From: Streptomyces sp. KL109B
GTDB lineage: Bacteria > Actinomycetota > Actinomycetes > Streptomycetales > Streptomycetaceae
DNA: 64,000 nt
NCBI RefSeq assembly: GCF_030766935.1
Contig: NZ_JASERL010000002.1
Location: 1,201,241-1,265,240 of the forward strand
Reading direction: 5' to 3'
The position numbers and the translations under genes were made by a program. Below are positions 8,893 to 17,609 of this stretch, one piece after another. How positions within the stretch are numbered: position 1 is the first letter of the stretch; every line of letters begins with the position of its first letter. Under the pieces are notes generated by a model that saw only the letters and a list, made by a program, of their open reading frames with translations, made no database searches and had not been told where the DNA came from.

Positions 8893-9831
8893 TCAGGCTG
8901 TAACCGGTCGTTCGACCAACGACATTGCGCGAGCCGGGAGTTCCCCGCGTTCCGCCGCGGCCCCACTGAGCCAATGCACCCGCGGGTCGCGCCTGAACCA
9001 CGAGTCCTGGCGGCGCGCGAAGCGCTTGGTGGCGCGGACGGTCTCCGCGCGCGCCTCGTCCATCGTGCACTCGTCGGCGAGGGCCGAGAGGACCTGCTGG
9101 TAGCCGAGGGCCCGGGACGCCGTGCGCCCCTCGCGCAGGCCCTGGCCCTCCAGCGCGCGCACTTCGTCGACGAGTCCGGCCTCCCACATGCGGTCCACGC
9201 GCGTGGCGATGCGTTCGTCGAGTTCGGGCCGCGCCACGTCCACGCCGATCTGGACGGTGTCGTAGACGGAGTCGTGTCCCGGCAGGTTGGCGGTGAACGG
9301 TTTGCCGGTGATCTCGATGACTTCGAGGGCGCGGACGACGCGCCGCCCGTTGCTCGGCAGGATCGCCGCGCCCGCCTCCGGGTCGGCGGCGGCGAGGCGC
9401 GCGTGCAGGGCGCCGGAGCCGCGCAGCCGGAGCTCGTCCTCCAGGCGGGCCCGGACCTCGGGGTCGGTGCCGGGGAACTCCATCTTGTCGACGGCGCCCC
9501 TTACGTAGAGCCCCGATCCGCCGACGAGGACGGGCCAGCGGCCTGCCGCGAGCAGCCGGTCGATCTCCGCGCGGGCGAGGCGCTGGTACTCGGCGACGCT
9601 GGCGGCCTCGGTGACGTCCCAGATGTCCAGGAGGTGGTGCGGCACGCCGTCGCGCTCCTCGGGCGTCAGTTTCGCGGTGCCGATGTCCATCCCCCGGTAC
9701 AACTGCATCGAGTCGGCGTTGACCACCTCGCCGCCGAGTTCCTTGGCGAGGAAGACGCCGAGATCTGACTTTCCTGCCGCGGTCGGCCCGACGACGGCGA
9801 TGACCCGCGGGGCGGGAGCTGCGCTACTCAC
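8893..9831 (-). CDS. miaA: tRNA dimethylallyltransferase
   Basis: 312 residues. MiaA adds a dimethylallyl group to A37 of tRNAs reading UNN codons; MiaB (encoded at 11337) then methylthiolates the same base, so two steps of one modification are encoded close together. The P-loop VVGPTAAGKSDL is near the N-terminus, followed by NADSMQLYRGMDIGTAK and VGGSGLYVRG, all family signatures. The start is GTG 9831, ahead of SSAAPAPRVIAVVG; the ribosome site is weak (CTGGGGCG). Confidence 0.95.
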   Translation of the reverse strand: MSSAAPAPRVIAVVGPTAAGKSDLGVFLAKELGGEVVNADSMQLYRGMDIGTAKLTPEERDGVPHHLLDIWDVTEAASVAEYQRLARAEIDRLLAAGRWPVLVGGSGLYVRGAVDKMEFPGTDPEVRARLEDELRLRGSGALHARLAAADPEAGAAILPSNGRRVVRALEVIEITGKPFTANLPGHDSVYDTVQIGVDVARPELDERIATRVDRMWEAGLVDEVRALEGQGLREGRTASRALGYQQVLSALADECTMDEARAETVRATKRFARRQDSWFRRDPRVHWLSGAAAERGELPARAMSLVERPVTA

Positions 9832-10013
9832 CGCCCCAGTCTCGCAAACCCGGACGCCTGTTCACGAATGAGCTACGTGACGCCACAGGTTCGGGTTCGT
9901 TGCCTGTTGCGAGGTTCCAGCCGCCGGATTCAAGGACCGGCGCCCCGGTCGCCGCAATGAGACGCACCGGGTAGGGCGGGATTTCGCCCACACGAGTAAC
10001 GTATGGAGTTGAA

Positions 10014-10298
10014 ATGGGCGTGTTTTCCAGGTTTCGTCGGAAGGCCAGCGAAGCGGGCGAGGTGTCAACCACCGAGGCACAGGGCTCCACTCTGACGGCC
10101 GCTCCGGAGACGGAGGACGCCGAGGGTTCCGGTGAGGCCACCGAGGCCGCCACGGCGGAGCAGGAGGCCACGGAGGCCGCTGCCGAGGGCGCGACGGCGG
10201 AGGCCGCCGCCCCGGAGGCGGAGAGCGTGGAGATCCCGAAGCAGCAGTCCGCGGAGCAGGCCGCCGACAACGAGGCCGGCGAGGGCGTCCGCAAGTAG
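10014..10298 (+). CDS. Very small acidic low-complexity protein
   Basis: 94 residues. A basic start MGVFSRFRRKASEAGE is followed by a tail made almost wholly of Ala, Glu, Thr and Gly, with repeated short blocks such as EATEAA. GGAG sits five bases before the ATG. Similar proteins beside miaA in Streptomyces are often annotated as gliding-motility or hypothetical protein; I do not think that name is supported. The tail is probably disordered. It is followed 36 bases later by another tiny gene on the same strand and the two are probably cotranscribed. Confidence 0.7.
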   Translation: MGVFSRFRRKASEAGEVSTTEAQGSTLTAAPETEDAEGSGEATEAATAEQEATEAAAEGATAEAAAPEAESVEIPKQQSAEQAADNEAGEGVRK

Positions 10299-10334
10299 CT
10301 CCCACGGGAGCTCTGGGCAACAGAAGGTGCAGTC

Positions 10335-10628
10335 ATGGGCTTCCTGGACTCTTTGAAAGCCAAGCTCGGCCCCGCCAAGGGCAAGGTCTCCGACCTCGCG
10401 CAGCAGCACGGGGACAAGATCGACCAGGGCTTGGACAAGGCCGGCAAGATGGTCGACGAGAAGACCAAGGGCAAGTACAGCGACAAGATCCAGATGGGCA
10501 CGGACAAGGCGAAGGACGCCGTCGACCGGATGTCCGCGTCGGACGGCAAGAGTCCCAAGGACAGCGACGGCGGGGACACCCCACCGTCGCCGTGTGTGCC
10601 GCGTTACGTCCAAGAAGCCACGAAGTAG
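10335..10628 (+). CDS. Small Lys-rich protein of the Rv0909/MT0933-like antitoxin family
   Basis: 97 residues, starting MGFLDSLKAKLGPAKGKVSDL and continuing with amphipathic Lys/Asp/Gly repeats (KAGKMVDEKTKGKYSDKI). Proteins of this type are annotated as antitoxin by similarity to mycobacterial Rv0909. No toxin gene is next to it, so a toxin-antitoxin role is doubtful here. GAAGG precedes the ATG. The last 25 bases overlap the convergent gene at 10604-11290, and the C-terminal tail after GDTPPSP is unlike the rest, which suggests the ancestral stop was earlier. Confidence 0.65.
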   Translation: MGFLDSLKAKLGPAKGKVSDLAQQHGDKIDQGLDKAGKMVDEKTKGKYSDKIQMGTDKAKDAVDRMSASDGKSPKDSDGGDTPPSPCVPRYVQEATK

Positions 10629-11290
10629 CCCACTCCGTAGGGCGCGTCCTCGTACAGGAGGCGGCCCGTGCCGTCACGCTTGTCCCAGGCGGCGCTGAGG
10701 AGTTGCCAGGGGGCGCGGCCGGAGATCTTCAGTTCGCGGGCGAGGTCGGCGTCGAGGTTCGCGAGCGTGCCGTCGGCGTCGAGGTCGCGCAGGGCGGCGC
10801 CGATGGCGGCGTCCACGCCCGCTGCGCGCTCGTCCAGATAGCCGGGGGCCTTGAGCGTGCGGCAGGCCGTGCCGTCGCCCATGACGAGGAGCGCCACGCG
10901 CTCCGCTCCCCCCTCGGACGGGTCGAACGCCGGGCCGTCGCCCGTCACCTCGTAGCCGCGTACGTCGCCGGTCCATCCGGCGCGCGCGAGCAGCCACGCG
11001 CCTACGGAGAGGGACGGCGGCAGCGTCGCCTCAGTGGCGTCGGACGGGGCGCCCAGGTGCACGTCGAGGTCGACGCCGAAGGGGCGGAAGGTGCCGCGGG
11101 CGCCCGGCTCGTGGACGGTCGCACGCGGGCCCTCGCCGATGACGCACACCAGGTCGGGCTCCGCCGCGAGCAGCGCCGCGAGCGCCTCGTCGCAGGCCGC
11201 GCGCGCGGCGTCCAGTTCGGGCGCCGCGCCCGCGGCGACCTCGGGCACGAGCAGGGGCGGGCACGGGCAGGCGGCAGCGGCGACAAGCAT
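10604..11290 (-). CDS. LigB-fold (class III extradiol dioxygenase-like) protein
   Basis: 228 residues. The start MLVAAAACPCPPLLVPEVA, the VCVIGEGPRA strand and the VALLVMGDGTACRTLKAPGYLDERA segment match the class III extradiol dioxygenase-like proteins that sit beside miaB in Streptomyces. True LigB enzymes bind iron through two His and a Glu; I cannot place a full set here (few histidines), so catalysis is doubtful. It lies directly downstream of miaB in the same direction (46-base gap) and its 3' end overlaps the convergent small gene. Confidence 0.65.
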   Translation of the reverse strand: MLVAAAACPCPPLLVPEVAAGAAPELDAARAACDEALAALLAAEPDLVCVIGEGPRATVHEPGARGTFRPFGVDLDVHLGAPSDATEATLPPSLSVGAWLLARAGWTGDVRGYEVTGDGPAFDPSEGGAERVALLVMGDGTACRTLKAPGYLDERAAGVDAAIGAALRDLDADGTLANLDADLARELKISGRAPWQLLSAAWDKRDGTGRLLYEDAPYGVGYFVASWT

Positions 11291-11336
11291 GATCGACAGC
11301 CTAACCGGTCGGCCGGCCCGTGAACCGCCCCGTAGG

Positions 11337-12860
11337 TCAGTCGACGGCGCAGCCGCCGGTGACCGCGGGCAGCGGTTCGGGGACGCCGACCTGCGGGAGG
11401 CCGAGGAGCACGCCCTGCTTCTTGTCCTGCTCCTCCTGGTTGCGCTTCTCCCAGGCGTCGCCCGCGCGCGTGCGGCGCACGTCCCGGACCTCGCCCTCGG
11501 CGAGCAGGTGGTGCGGGGCGGCGTACGTGATCTCGACGGTCACGACGTCGCCGGGGCGCACCTCGGCCTCGGGCTTGGTGAAGTGCACGAGGCGGTTGTC
11601 GGGGGCGCGGCCGGAGAGGCGGTGGGTGGAGCCGTTCTTGCGGCCCTCGCCCTCGGCGACCATGAGGTCCACGGTGCGGCCGATCTGCTTCTTGTTCTCC
11701 TCCCAGGAGATCTCCTCCTGGAGGGCGACGAGGCGCTCGTAGCGGGCCTGCACGACCTCCTTGGGGATCTGGCCCTCCATGGTCGCGGCCGGGGTTCCGG
11801 GGCGCTTGGAGTACTGGAAGGTGAAGGCCTGCGCGAAGCGGGCCTCGCGCACGACGTGCATCGTCTGCTCGAAGTCCTCCTCGGTCTCGCCGGGGAAGCC
11901 CACGATGATGTCGGTCGTGATGGCCGCGTGCGGCATGGCCTCGCGGACCTTCTTGATGATGCCCAGGAACCGCTCCTGACGGTACGAGCGGCGCATCGCC
12001 TTCAGGACCGTGTCCGAACCGGACTGCAGCGGCATGTGGAGCTGCGGCATCACGTTCGGCGTCTCGGCCATGGCGGCGATCACGTCGTCCGTGAAGTCGC
12101 GCGGGTGCGGGGACGTGAAGCGGACGCGCTCCAGGCCGTCGATGTCGCCGCAGGCGCGCAGCAGCTTGCTGAAGGCCTCGCGGTCGCCGATGTCGCTCCC
12201 GTAGGCGTTCACGTTCTGGCCGAGCAGCGTGATCTCGGAGACGCCCTCGCCGACCAGGGCCTCGATCTCGGCGAGGATGTCGCCGGTCCTGCGGTCCTTC
12301 TCCTTGCCGCGCAGCGCCGGGACGATGCAGAAGGTGCAGGTGTTGTTGCAGCCGACCGAGATCGACACCCAGGCCGCGTACGCGCTCTCGCGGCGGGTGG
12401 GGAGCGTGGAGGGGAAGGCCTCCAGGGACTCGGCGATCTCGACCTGCGCCTCCTCCTGGACGCGGGCGCGCTCCAGGAGGACGGGCAGCTTGCCGATGTT
12501 GTGCGTGCCGAAGACGACGTCCACCCAGGGCGCCTTCTTCACGATGGTGTCGCGGTCCTTCTGGGCGAGGCAGCCGCCCACGGCGATCTGCATGCCCGGA
12601 CGCGCCGCCTTCTTGGGGGCGAGGTGGCCGAGGTTGCCGTAGAGCTTGTTGTCAGCGTTCTCCCGTACCGCGCACGTGTTGAAGACCACGACGTCGGCGT
12701 CGCCGTCGGAGCCTTCGGGGGCGCGCACGTAACCCGCGCCCTCCAGGAGACCCGACAAGCGCTCGGAGTCGTGGACGTTCATCTGGCACCCGTAGGTGCG
12801 TACTTCGTATGTCTTGGGTGAACGGTCGTCCACGGCCGGACGCGGGTCGCTGCTGCTCAT
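11337..12860 (-). CDS. miaB: tRNA-2-methylthio-N6-dimethylallyladenosine synthase
   Basis: 507 residues. A radical-SAM methylthiotransferase acting on the i6A37 made by MiaA. Domain order is UPF0004 ([16 protein letters not shown], later NTCAVRENA and GGCLAQKD supply the three auxiliary-cluster cysteines), radical SAM ([11 protein letters not shown]) and a C-terminal TRAM domain ([18 protein letters not shown]). I start at ATG 12860 ([20 protein letters not shown]), the position that fits Streptomyces MiaB. There is no strong ribosome site, and an ATG six bases upstream is possible. Confidence 0.95.
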   Translation of the reverse strand: MSSSDPRPAVDDRSPKTYEVRTYGCQMNVHDSERLSGLLEGAGYVRAPEGSDGDADVVVFNTCAVRENADNKLYGNLGHLAPKKAARPGMQIAVGGCLAQKDRDTIVKKAPWVDVVFGTHNIGKLPVLLERARVQEEAQVEIAESLEAFPSTLPTRRESAYAAWVSISVGCNNTCTFCIVPALRGKEKDRRTGDILAEIEALVGEGVSEITLLGQNVNAYGSDIGDREAFSKLLRACGDIDGLERVRFTSPHPRDFTDDVIAAMAETPNVMPQLHMPLQSGSDTVLKAMRRSYRQERFLGIIKKVREAMPHAAITTDIIVGFPGETEEDFEQTMHVVREARFAQAFTFQYSKRPGTPAATMEGQIPKEVVQARYERLVALQEEISWEENKKQIGRTVDLMVAEGEGRKNGSTHRLSGRAPDNRLVHFTKPEAEVRPGDVVTVEITYAAPHHLLAEGEVRDVRRTRAGDAWEKRNQEEQDKKQGVLLGLPQVGVPEPLPAVTGGCAVD

Positions 12861-12910
12861 AACCATCAAGGGTATGGGGTTCGCGGAGTGGTCATGTGCC
12901 GCCTTCGGGA

Positions 12911-13977
12911 CTACGCCCGCTCCGCCGTGCTCGTCCCCACCGTCGGCGGCAGCGCCACCCCCCGCTCCCCCGCCGCCTCGGTCAGCCGCTGCCACACCTT
13001 GGGGGCGAGCGGTATCCCGTGCTCGGCGCGCTCCCGTGCCGTCGCCGCGCCGCGCTCGCCGGGGTAGTGCGCGCCGTCCGCGGCGGGGAGGCCCTTGAGG
13101 GTGCTCAGGGTGGCGTCCACGTCCGCCAGGAAGCCGTCCGTGGCGCCGCCGAAGGCCGCCGGGTCCACGGCGATGAGGAGGGCGCTCTGGCGGTGCTCGC
13201 GGCCCGCCGGGTCGTCCCAGTGGAAGGCCGTGAGGATCGGGGCGCCGACCATGACGCTGGTGAGGAGCTCGAAGGCCAGGGACATGCCCGAACCCTTGGC
13301 GCCGCCCAGCGGGAGCGGCAGCGCCGCCCGCTCCGGGTCGGTGGTCGGGGTGCCGTCCGCGGTGGCGGCGGCGACCTCGGGCAGCGGCGTCCCGGCGGCC
13401 TTCGCCTGGCGGATCTTCCCCAGGGCGATGGTCGCCGTGGCCATGTCGAGGAGCAGCGGCGCGTGCTCCCGCGCGGGGACGGCGACGGCGAGCGGACTGG
13501 TGGCGACGGCCCGGCCCTTGGCGCCGGTGTAGCCCATGTTCGGCATGCCGGCGACGAAGCCGATGCCGACCAGACCCGCCTCGGCGATCTTCGCCACGTA
13601 GTAGCCGATGGCCCCGGTGTGCACGGTGGTGCGCACGCCTACGGAGGCGATGCCGTACGTCTTCGCGCGCGTGGCCGCCTCCTCGGCCGCGGCGGTCATG
13701 GCGACGGGGCCCGGCGCCCGGGCGGCGTCGAGGACGGCGGCGGCCGGGGTGGTCGAGGTGATCTTCATGTCGGGGCGGCGTTGGCGACGCCCTTGGCGAG
13801 CAGGCCGAGATACGGGGGCACGCGCGCGATGCCGTGCGATTCGACGCCGCGCCGGGCAGCCCAGACGAAGACGTCGGCCGTGGTGGCGGCGTGCTCGGCG
13901 CTCAGTCCGCCCTTCTCCAGGAGGGCGGCGGCGAAGGCGCGGAGGTCGTCGGGGGCGACCAAGGTCCTTTCTGGCAT
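12911..13977 (-). pseudogene. Ldh-family (malate/L-lactate-type) dehydrogenase, broken by a frameshift
   Basis: The first part reads from ATG 13977 (AAGGA upstream): PERTLVAPDDLRAFAAALL ... [30 protein letters not shown], then stops at 13765. The rest continues in another frame from ATG 13768: [20 protein letters not shown] ... [20 protein letters not shown], with no interruption of family similarity. Together they give the normal 350-residue NAD(P)-dependent Ldh_2 oxidoreductase. The break falls in GCCCCGACATGA (around 13768-13775), where one extra G would restore ...NAAPDMK.... The result is a stop/start ATGA overlap, so two-piece translation is formally possible, but the family is not known to work as two chains. 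A sequencing error would also explain it. The two neighbours on its upstream side are damaged too. Confidence 0.8.
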
Positions 13978-14026
13978 GGGGCGCATCCTTAGGGGGCCTG
14001 GGGAGAGATCCTGAGCGGTCCTTGGC

Positions 14027-14370
14027 TCAGCGGCTGACGAGCACGTCCACCACGGCCGTGGTGCCGGACGCGACCGCCTTCAGCGCCCGTGCGAGCCCGG
14101 CGCGCAGCGCGGCGACGGAGCCGATGGACTGGCCCACCAGCATGGCGTCGTGGACGTCCTCCTGGTCGAGGACGGCGACGACGTCGCCGGGGAAGTCCTG
14201 GCCGTCGGACTCGGCCATGGACGAATCGGACCCGCCGAAGCCGCGCAGGTCCACCGTGGGGACGGTGAACTCCTCGCGGAGTGCCGCGACTTGCTGCCAC
14301 CAGGCGGCGTGGTGGCAGCCGGAGCCGTGCACGAACAGGATCGGCGGCCCGGCACTCCTGGAAACAACAC
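14027..14370 (-). pseudogene. Alpha/beta-hydrolase fragment, possibly fused to a TPP-enzyme tail
   Basis: The reading frame ending at 14027 contains a clear hydrolase N-half: PPILFVHGSGCHHAAWW (oxyanion-hole region), PTVDLRGFGGSD, and the nucleophile elbow LVGQSIGSVAALRAG. After that the family should have another 120 or more residues with the catalytic Asp and His. Instead the protein ends within 25 residues as LARALKAVASGTTAVVDVLVSR. That ending resembles the extreme C-terminus of thiamine-pyrophosphate enzymes of the acetolactate synthase group. No ATG, GTG or TTG start with a ribosome site precedes the hydrolase part; it opens into the 18-base repeats at 14375-14428. I read it as a remnant left by an internal deletion. 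Confidence 0.65.
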
Positions 14371-14374
14371 AGCA

Positions 14375-14428
14375 GGTCGGTCGGGTCAGCCCGGTCGGTC
14401 GGGTCAGCCGAGTCGGTCGAGTCAGCCG
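14375..14428. repeat. 18-base tandem repeat, three copies
   Basis: GGTCGGTCGGGTCAGCCC (14375-14392) is followed by two further copies at 14393-14410 and 14411-14428, with one to three changes each, and a partial fourth that runs into the stop codon of the VOC fragment (14431-14433). It occupies the place where the start of the alpha/beta-hydrolase should be. Confidence 0.8.
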
Positions 14429-14430
14429 GG

Positions 14431-14733
14431 TCAGTTGGGACGCTTGGCGTGGTGCACGAGTTCGATCATGGTGTGGTCGGGATCGTGGATGTAGCAGAAC
14501 TTCGACTGGTTCTCGGGGCGCTGGACGGGCCGGGTGTGCCGGATCCCCGGCTCCTTGAGGTGGCCGAGGAACTCGTCCCAGTCGTCGACCTCCACGGCGA
14601 AGTGGTAGGGCGCCATGCGCTCCATCTCCTCGACCGGGGTGAAGTGCAGATCGAAGTTCCCGCGGGTCATCAGGACCACCCGGGTGTTGGACTTGGGCAT
14701 GATCCGCTCCGGGTACGTGACCCGGACGTTCAC
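14431..14733 (-). pseudogene. VOC-family (glyoxalase-like) protein lacking its first beta-alpha-beta module
   Basis: Recognisable VOC sequence begins abruptly at [12 protein letters not shown] and runs through [35 protein letters not shown] and QSKFCYIHDPDHTMIELVHH to the stop at 14431. About 40 N-terminal residues that would form the first half-module and its metal ligand are missing. The frame stays open upstream to 14865, but that stretch does not look like a VOC protein, and the intergenic control region of the divergent gene at 14887 probably overlaps it. GTG 14733 is the nearest start and lacks a ribosome site. It is probably nonfunctional and belongs with the hydrolase and dehydrogenase remnants downstream. 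Confidence 0.65.
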
Positions 14734-14886
14734 GGAGACCGGGAGGACGGTGGAGCACCTGTCGGCCGAGGACCAGATGGGCGAGGACTGAACCCGGCCC
14801 GACACCCGGACAGGCTCTACGGAGCGTGACGACACCGGGACCCTCCGAACCTGGTCACCGCGCACCCCAACTGGCAGGATCGCGCC

Positions 14887-15882
14887 ATGCCGCAGCCACC
14901 CTTCCGGGTCACCCGCAGCCGCGCCCTCATGGGGTCGGCGGCGGCGTTCGTGGTGTGCGGGCTGCTGCTGTGGTGGCTGCTGCCGCTCGGCGAGCAGTCC
15001 CCGCAGGGCCGGGTGACCTTCAGTACGGGCGCGCGGACCGGCGTCTACGAGAAGTACGGCAATCTCCTGAAGCGGGCCATGGACCGCGACCTGCCGGACG
15101 TCGGCGTCACCCTCAACGGCAGCCAGGGCTCATGGGAGAACGTGCGGCGCGTCGCCACCGGCCGCGCCGACTTCACCATCGCGGCAGCGGACGCGGTCGC
15201 CAAGTACCGGTCCGAGAAGCAGACCGGCGCGGACCGCCTGCGCGGCTGCGCCCGCCTCTACGACGACTACATGCAGCTCGTGGTCAAGCGGGACTCCCCC
15301 GTGGAGAAGGCCGCCGACCTGCGCGGCATGAAGGTGGCCGTGGGCGGGCGGAGTTCGGGGGTGCGGCTGATCGCCGAGCGGATCCTGAAGGCGGCGGGGC
15401 TCGACGTCGCCAAGGACGTCACGGAGGTCGGCATCGGCATAGACGCCATGCCGCGCGCCCTGGAGTCCGGCGACATCGACGCGTTCTTCTGGTCCGGGGG
15501 CCTGCCCACCAACCACGTACGGGAGCTGTCCGAGGACGCGCCGATCCGGCTCGTGGAACTCGGCTCGCTGGTCGACAAGTTGCACGCCATGGGCGGGTAC
15601 TCGCGCTACTACCGGGCCGCCGTGATGCCCGCCGACGCCTATCCCGCGGCTCAACAGGGCGATCCCGTCGATACGTTGGCCGTGGCCAACCTCCTGGTCA
15701 CGACCGACCGGGTGGATCCGGAGCTGACCGAGGCGGTCACCCGTACCGTCATCGACAGCCGCGACCACATCGGGGCGCAGGTGCACGCGGCCCAACTCGT
15801 CGACCTCAGAACGGCCGTCTACACGGACCCGCTCACCCTGCACGAGGGCGCGCGCCGCTACTACCGCTCGGTCAAGCCCTGA
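14887..15882 (+). CDS. TAXI-type TRAP solute-binding protein
   Basis: 331 residues. A single N-terminal hydrophobic segment (GSAAAFVVCGLLLWWLLPL) serves as uncleaved anchor or signal. The body is a TAXI-family periplasmic-type receptor: TFSTGARTGVYEKYGNLLKRA, GSWENVRRVATGRADFTIAAAD, RLYDDYMQLVVKRDSPV and DAFFWSGGLPTNHV. Such receptors normally feed a TRAP permease, but none is encoded here, so it may act as an orphan sensor or binding protein. Its position convergent to gluK is suggestive, since Streptomyces TAXI proteins often lie beside histidine kinases; a link is inference. GCAGGA lies upstream of the ATG. The stop codon is inside the first copy of the 44-base repeat. Confidence 0.85.
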   Translation: MPQPPFRVTRSRALMGSAAAFVVCGLLLWWLLPLGEQSPQGRVTFSTGARTGVYEKYGNLLKRAMDRDLPDVGVTLNGSQGSWENVRRVATGRADFTIAAADAVAKYRSEKQTGADRLRGCARLYDDYMQLVVKRDSPVEKAADLRGMKVAVGGRSSGVRLIAERILKAAGLDVAKDVTEVGIGIDAMPRALESGDIDAFFWSGGLPTNHVRELSEDAPIRLVELGSLVDKLHAMGGYSRYYRAAVMPADAYPAAQQGDPVDTLAVANLLVTTDRVDPELTEAVTRTVIDSRDHIGAQVHAAQLVDLRTAVYTDPLTLHEGARRYYRSVKP

Positions 15883-16016
15883 CGATCAGCCGGCCCGGCT
15901 CCGACTACCGCTCGGTCAAGCCCTGACGATCAGCCGGCCCGGCTCCGACTACCGCTCGGTCAAGCCCTGACGATCAGCCGGCCCGGCTCCGACTACCGCT
16001 CGGTCGAGCCCTGAGC
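15861..16016. repeat. 44-base tandem repeat, three full copies plus a partial fourth, spanning two convergent gene ends
   Basis: Copies begin at 15861, 15905, 15949 and 15993 with CTACCGCTCGGTCAAGCCCT. The first copy contains the last codons and stop of the TAXI gene (YYRSVKP, stop at 15880-15882). The fourth, with one A-to-G change, contains in reverse the last codons and stop of gluK (GSTER, stop at 15993-15995). Each full copy also carries AGCCGGCCCGGCT, a short hairpin (5-pair stem, 3-base loop). The array may have become the bidirectional end of both genes. Confidence 0.9.
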
Positions 16017-17588
16017 GGCCGTCTCCTGCCCCGAACCGTTCTCCTCGTCCTCCGCGCCGCGGCCGTCCTCCGCGGCCGCCTGCGACGGCACAGGAGCCGT
16101 CCTGGGAACACGCAGCGTGACCGCGAGCCCGTGCGGTTCCCGGCGCGCGTAGCCGATGGCGCCGCCGCCCGCGGTGAGCAGGGCCCGCGAGATGGACAGG
16201 CCGAGCCCGGAGCCCTTGATGTTCTGGTGCCGTCCGCTGCGCCAGAACCGGTCGCCGATCCGGGCGAGTTCCTCCTCGCTCAGGCCGGGCCCGCCGTCCG
16301 CGACCTCGATCACCGTCGCGTCGCCGGTGGCCCGGGCGGAGACGGTGACCCGCTCGCCCTCGGGGGTGAACTTCAGGGCGTTGTCGACCACGGCGTCCAG
16401 GGCGCTGGACAGCGCGACCGGATCGGCCCAGCCCGTCACCGCGGGGCAGTCGGCCACGAGCCGGACGCCCTTGTCGTCCGCGGTCGGGCGCCAGGCCTCC
16501 ACCCGCTCGGCGGCCAGCTCCCCGATGTCGGTCAACTGCAGGTCGGCGGCGGCGTGTTCGGCGAGGGCCAGGTCGAGCAGGTCGTCGAGGACCCGGCCGA
16601 GGCGCTTGCCCTCGGCCTTCACGGACGAGATCTCCTCGTTCCCCTCCGGTAGTTCGAGTGCCAGTACGTCGATGCGCAGCAGCAGGGCGGCGAGCGGGTT
16701 GCGCAGTTGGTGCGAGGCGTCGGCGACGAAGGCGCGCTGCTGCTCCAGGACGTCTTCGACGTTGTCCGCCATCTCGTTGAACGACCGAGCCAGGCGCTGG
16801 AGTTCCGGCGGGCCGCCGGCCGCCGCGACCCGTGACTTCAGGCGGCCCGTGGCGATGTCGTGGGTCGTCGCGTCCAGGATCCGTACCGGCCGCAGCACCC
16901 AGCCGGTCAGCCGCAGCGCCGCGCCCACGGCGAGCAGCATCGCGGCCACCTCTCCGGCCCCGATGACCAGCCAGCCGCGCAACGTCTTGCTGCGCATCGC
17001 GCCGGTCGGCGACTCGGTGACCACGACGGCGACGACGTCACCGTCCCGGATGACGGGGGACGCGACCACGAGCGTGCCCCGCTGCCAGGGCCACACCTGT
17101 GGCGGGTCGTGGCTGCCGCGCGAGTACAGCGCCTCGTCGAACGCGGCGCGCAGGTCTCCGCCGGAGCCCGCCGGCGGCACCCGGAAGTCGAGGGGCGCGC
17201 GCCCCATGGGCTGCTCGTCCCGGTAGAAGACGCCCGCCTTGATGTCGTACACCTCGTGGTAGCGGGCGAGTTCGGCCCGCAGCGTCTGCTGCCGCTCGTC
17301 GCTCACCAGCGCCGTCCCCTTGGACCCCGCGGAGCCCTTGGCGCCTGCGGAGCCGTTGGACCCCGCGGAGCCCTTGGCGCCCGTCGCGCCGGTGGCCCCC
17401 TTGCCCGCCTTGTCCGGGCGCGTGGTCACGAACTGCGCCAGGGAGGCGAACCGCGCGGTGTCGTCGATGCGGTCGACGACGACCTTCTGCTGCTGGGCGG
17501 AGGCCACGCTCACGGCCAGCGGGAAGCCGAGCGCGAGCAGCACACCCGCCATGAGGACGATGAGCAGGGGAAGCAGGCGGGCGCGCAC
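15993..17588 (-). CDS. gluK: Sensor histidine kinase GluK with a collagen-like insert
   Basis: 531 residues. Layout: TM1 (about 5-30), extracytoplasmic sensor (about 31-204), TM2 (about 205-228), HAMP, HisKA with [14 protein letters not shown] (phospho-acceptor His 293), HATPase with [20 protein letters not shown] and GSGLGLSIS, then an acidic tail. It faces gluR 21 bases upstream in the same operon and is divergent from gluABCD. In S. coelicolor the GluR-GluK pair senses extracellular glutamate and controls gluABCD, which supports the name. Oddity: residues 64-93 of the sensor are ten perfect Gly-X-Y triplets ([19 protein letters not shown]...), encoded by repetitive DNA at 17310-17399. Confidence 0.88.
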   Translation of the reverse strand: MRARLLPLLIVLMAGVLLALGFPLAVSVASAQQQKVVVDRIDDTARFASLAQFVTTRPDKAGKGATGATGAKGSAGSNGSAGAKGSAGSKGTALVSDERQQTLRAELARYHEVYDIKAGVFYRDEQPMGRAPLDFRVPPAGSGGDLRAAFDEALYSRGSHDPPQVWPWQRGTLVVASPVIRDGDVVAVVVTESPTGAMRSKTLRGWLVIGAGEVAAMLLAVGAALRLTGWVLRPVRILDATTHDIATGRLKSRVAAAGGPPELQRLARSFNEMADNVEDVLEQQRAFVADASHQLRNPLAALLLRIDVLALELPEGNEEISSVKAEGKRLGRVLDDLLDLALAEHAAADLQLTDIGELAAERVEAWRPTADDKGVRLVADCPAVTGWADPVALSSALDAVVDNALKFTPEGERVTVSARATGDATVIEVADGGPGLSEEELARIGDRFWRSGRHQNIKGSGLGLSISRALLTAGGGAIGYARREPHGLAVTLRVPRTAPVPSQAAAEDGRGAEDEENGSGQETAAQGSTER

Positions 17589-17609
17589 GCCAGGACTCTA
17601 CGGCTTCTG

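Noticed and set aside
13765..13986. Separate 73-residue gene upstream of the Ldh gene
   Set aside because: It is the frameshifted N-terminus of the same dehydrogenase, not an independent protein.
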